32,171 bases of DNA from Lachnospiraceae bacterium (GTDB taxonomy: Bacteria; Bacillota; Clostridia; Lachnospirales; Lachnospiraceae), in the NCBI GenBank assembly GCA_017524035.1, contig JAFWUY010000038.1, positions 1 to 32,171 on the forward strand, read 5' to 3'. Position 1 is the stretch's first letter. Each line of letters begins with the position of its first letter. The position numbers and the translations under genes are program-made. Below are positions 30,475-32,171 of this stretch, piece after piece. The notes beneath the pieces are model-generated. The model saw only the letters and a program-made list of their open reading frames with translations. It was not told the DNA's origin and made no database searches.

Positions 30475-31518
30475 ATGAAGAAAATCATATTGATTGCCGG
30501 AGGCTGCTCTCTCATAGGACTTATCCTTATGGGAATCGCATTCATCGGAGTAAGAGGCAGGATCACTGAATTTTCCGCTACAAATGTTAAATCGGAAAGA
30601 AAAGAATATACATGCTCTTCAGAAATACAGAACATCGAAGCAGATATCACATCAGATAATATCGAGGTCAGGACAGGCGATGTCGAATATGTGACTGTGA
30701 CCTGCTATGACAGACCGGATTACAGTGAATATGTGATAACCGAATCCGGAGATACTTTAAAAATACATTATAAGGATCTAAACGGTCCCATCCATTTCGT
30801 AGTGAATGTTGGCTATGCTCCGGATGAACCGGTTACAATAATCGTTCCTGAATCTTTTGCCGGAAAATTAGAGCTTAAATCTACAAGCGGCGGAATCCTG
30901 ACGGAAAGCATGAGCGTCAGCTCACTTGATCTGAATTGCACATCCGGTCAAATTTCCGTACAGGATATCGTATCCGAAGGAAAAATAAATCTTGCCAGCA
31001 CTTCCGGCTCGATACATATTGAAGATTCGGAAGGAAGCGGAATAACCGCATCTAACACCTCCGGAGGAATCTCTATCGATGATACGAACGTTCGAGGAGA
31101 CATTACGCTGAACTGTAACAGCGGATCCATTAACATGAGTACCGTTACTGCTGAAGGAGACATAAAAGTATCAACAACCTCCGGAACCAGAAACCTTACC
31201 GATGTCACTGCAGAAAACATCACCACCAATGCAACTACAGGATCTTTTAAAGCAGTCAGAGTTTCAGCAAATGATTCAATCTCCGCCTCTGCTACCTCCG
31301 GCACTACCAGATTCGAGGAATTATATGCCGGACGCAGCATAAAGATAAATGCCCACAGCGGCAGCGTGAGCGGATCCATCATCGGAAACGAAGATAATTT
31401 CAGTATCATTGCAAACACAACATCCGGTTCCTGCAATCTGGACAGCAAGGCGGAAGGCGAAAAGAGACTTGAGATATCCACCACCAGCGGCTCTGTAAAT
31501 ATTTGCTTCACAGAATAA
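30475..31518 (+). CDS. DUF4097 family beta-strand repeat protein, membrane-anchored
   Basis: A 347-residue protein with one N-terminal membrane segment (about 2-24, IILIAGGCSLIGLILMGIAF), then a long beta-solenoid-like region. Short units carrying TSG or NSG recur about every 20 residues (KSTSGGI, CTSGQI, STSGSI, NTSGGI, NCNSGSI, TTSGTR, ATSGTT, HSGSV, TTSGSC, TTSGSV), typical of DUF4097/adhesin-like repeats. It follows DUF1700 by 15 bases with an AAGGAAG site; padR-DUF1700-DUF4097 is a common Firmicute operon linked to envelope stress. Function unknown. It ends at TAA before a hairpin repeat that separates it from convergent trpD. Confidence 0.92.
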   Translation: MKKIILIAGGCSLIGLILMGIAFIGVRGRITEFSATNVKSERKEYTCSSEIQNIEADITSDNIEVRTGDVEYVTVTCYDRPDYSEYVITESGDTLKIHYKDLNGPIHFVVNVGYAPDEPVTIIVPESFAGKLELKSTSGGILTESMSVSSLDLNCTSGQISVQDIVSEGKINLASTSGSIHIEDSEGSGITASNTSGGISIDDTNVRGDITLNCNSGSINMSTVTAEGDIKVSTTSGTRNLTDVTAENITTNATTGSFKAVRVSANDSISASATSGTTRFEELYAGRSIKINAHSGSVSGSIIGNEDNFSIIANTTSGSCNLDSKAEGEKRLEISTTSGSVNICFTE

Positions 31519-31613
31519 CAATACTATTATGACAACATTAATATACATAAAAAAATCTTATAGCCGCGGTAAACATTAAGAAATAAATCCATTAACGAAT
31601 AAGTAAAGCAAAA

Positions 31614-31658
31614 GGACGGCCTCTGCATTCACAGTATCAGTGAACGCAGGGGCCGTCC
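31614..31658. terminator. Bidirectional hairpin between DUF4097 and trpD (repeat copy 8)
   Basis: A 19-bp arm (31614-31632) pairs with 31640-31658 around a 7-base loop, with two G-U type mismatches. It carries GGACGGCC and GTTCAC/GTGAAC elements like the other dispersed repeats. In the minus direction a short TTTT follows, so it probably ends trpD transcripts. The 95 bases to its left hold nothing recognised. Confidence 0.65.
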
Positions 31659-31675
31659 GATTATTTTAACGGAGC

Positions 31676-32171
31676 TTAAGAATTGCTTACTGCAATGAGT
31701 TTTTCAAGAGTTTCCATAGCCTTTCCGGAATCGATGAGCTCTGCAGCGAGTTTAACTCCCTCTTCCATCGTCTCGGCCTTGCCGTCTATATAGAGCGCTG
31801 CGCCTGCGTTGAGAAGCACAGCATTTCTCTTGTGTCCCTTTGCACCGCCCAGAAGATCTCTTGCAATCTGAGCATTTTCTGCGGGTGTTCCGCCCTTAAG
31901 GTCTTCTTTTGAACAGGTCTCAAAACCGAAATCCTCGGGAGTGATGGTGCGGGTCTTATACCATCCGTCCTTGATCTCGCAGATCCTGGTAGGTGCCGAA
32001 AGCGAGATCTCATCAAGCTTATCCGTTCCGTATACCACCATTCCGCGCTTTACACCGAGGCTTACAAGAACCCGGGCAAGAGGCTCAACAAGATATTCGT
32101 CGTATACACCCAGCAGCTGCTTGGTGGGTGATGCGGGATTGGTGAGAGGGCCGAGGATATTGAACACGGTC
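31676..32171 (-). CDS. trpD: Anthranilate phosphoribosyltransferase (partial, 3' part)
   Basis: TrpD joins anthranilate to PRPP in tryptophan synthesis. The window holds the last 164 codons, reading leftwards to TAA at 31676-31678; the 5' part lies beyond the right edge. Seen: [35 protein letters not shown], the substrate-site segment [15 protein letters not shown], and [20 protein letters not shown], all characteristic of the family. The frame is already open at the window edge, so an apparent GTG start at 32165-32167 is internal. Neighbouring trp genes are probably beyond the edge. Confidence 0.95.
   Translation of the reverse strand, partial: TVFNILGPLTNPASPTKQLLGVYDEYLVEPLARVLVSLGVKRGMVVYGTDKLDEISLSAPTRICEIKDGWYKTRTITPEDFGFETCSKEDLKGGTPAENAQIARDLLGGAKGHKRNAVLLNAGAALYIDGKAETMEEGVKLAAELIDSGKAMETLEKLIAVSNS

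Noticed and set aside
1927..31658. Dispersed palindromic repeats as a CRISPR array
   Set aside because: They are scattered over 30 kb, differ in sequence and are not separated by regular spacers.

Overview
The window comes from a low-to-mid-GC Firmicute of class Clostridia, most likely a fibre-degrading Lachnospiraceae of the Butyrivibrio/Pseudobutyrivibrio kind. Reasons: a SCIFF six-cysteine peptide with its radical-SAM maturase, a fused SecDF, the priA-def-fmt-rsmB-rlmN-phosphatase-PASTA kinase-rsgA gene order, AGGAGG-type ribosome sites, and xylan/arabinan enzymes without signal peptides. No tRNA, rRNA, CRISPR array or intact transposase was seen.

Layout. 1-730: the start of a DUF6171-like zinc-binding protein running off the left edge, then an AT-rich remnant of a PBECR-type phage/toxin nuclease-like gene closed by a strong terminator. 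755-3880: a membrane GGDEF protein with a degenerate GGNEF site, and a secreted surface protein. 4018-5442: a divergent HTH regulator. 5531-20351: one long minus-strand block. It begins at priA and continues def, fmt, rsmB, rlmN, DUF6020 membrane protein, PP2C phosphatase, PASTA kinase, rsgA, and then, without a visible break, a GH120 beta-xylosidase and a GH51 arabinofuranosidase. 20370-20665: promoter, repeat and a candidate small RNA. 20666-28032: recJ, secDF, SCIFF maturase, SCIFF peptide and a CNNM/CBS (HlyC/CorC) protein, all minus strand. 28234-31518: plus-strand CE15 glucuronoyl-esterase-like gene, then a padR-DUF1700-DUF4097 operon with an inverted-repeat operator. 31676-32171: 3' part of trpD on the minus strand.

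How the genes work together. priA/recJ serve replication restart and repair; fmt/def/rsmB/rlmN/rsgA serve translation and ribosome maturation; the PASTA kinase/PP2C pair senses the cell wall; secDF assists export. GH120, GH51 and CE15 point to cytoplasmic use of imported arabino-glucuronoxylan oligosaccharides.

Most unusual points. (1) rlmN and the GH51 gene are each interrupted by one in-frame TAG, with the rest of the protein, including essential catalytic residues, intact in the same frame. The only two genes that end in TAG (HTH and CE15) both have an in-frame TAA a few codons later. This raises natural amber suppression or reassignment as a testable hypothesis against plain nonsense mutation or assembly error. 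(2) At least eight intergenic GGGACGG-type palindromic repeats occur, two of them in terminator positions. (3) A candidate ~75-nt C-rich small RNA lies between recJ and priA. (4) Two genes look leaderless.
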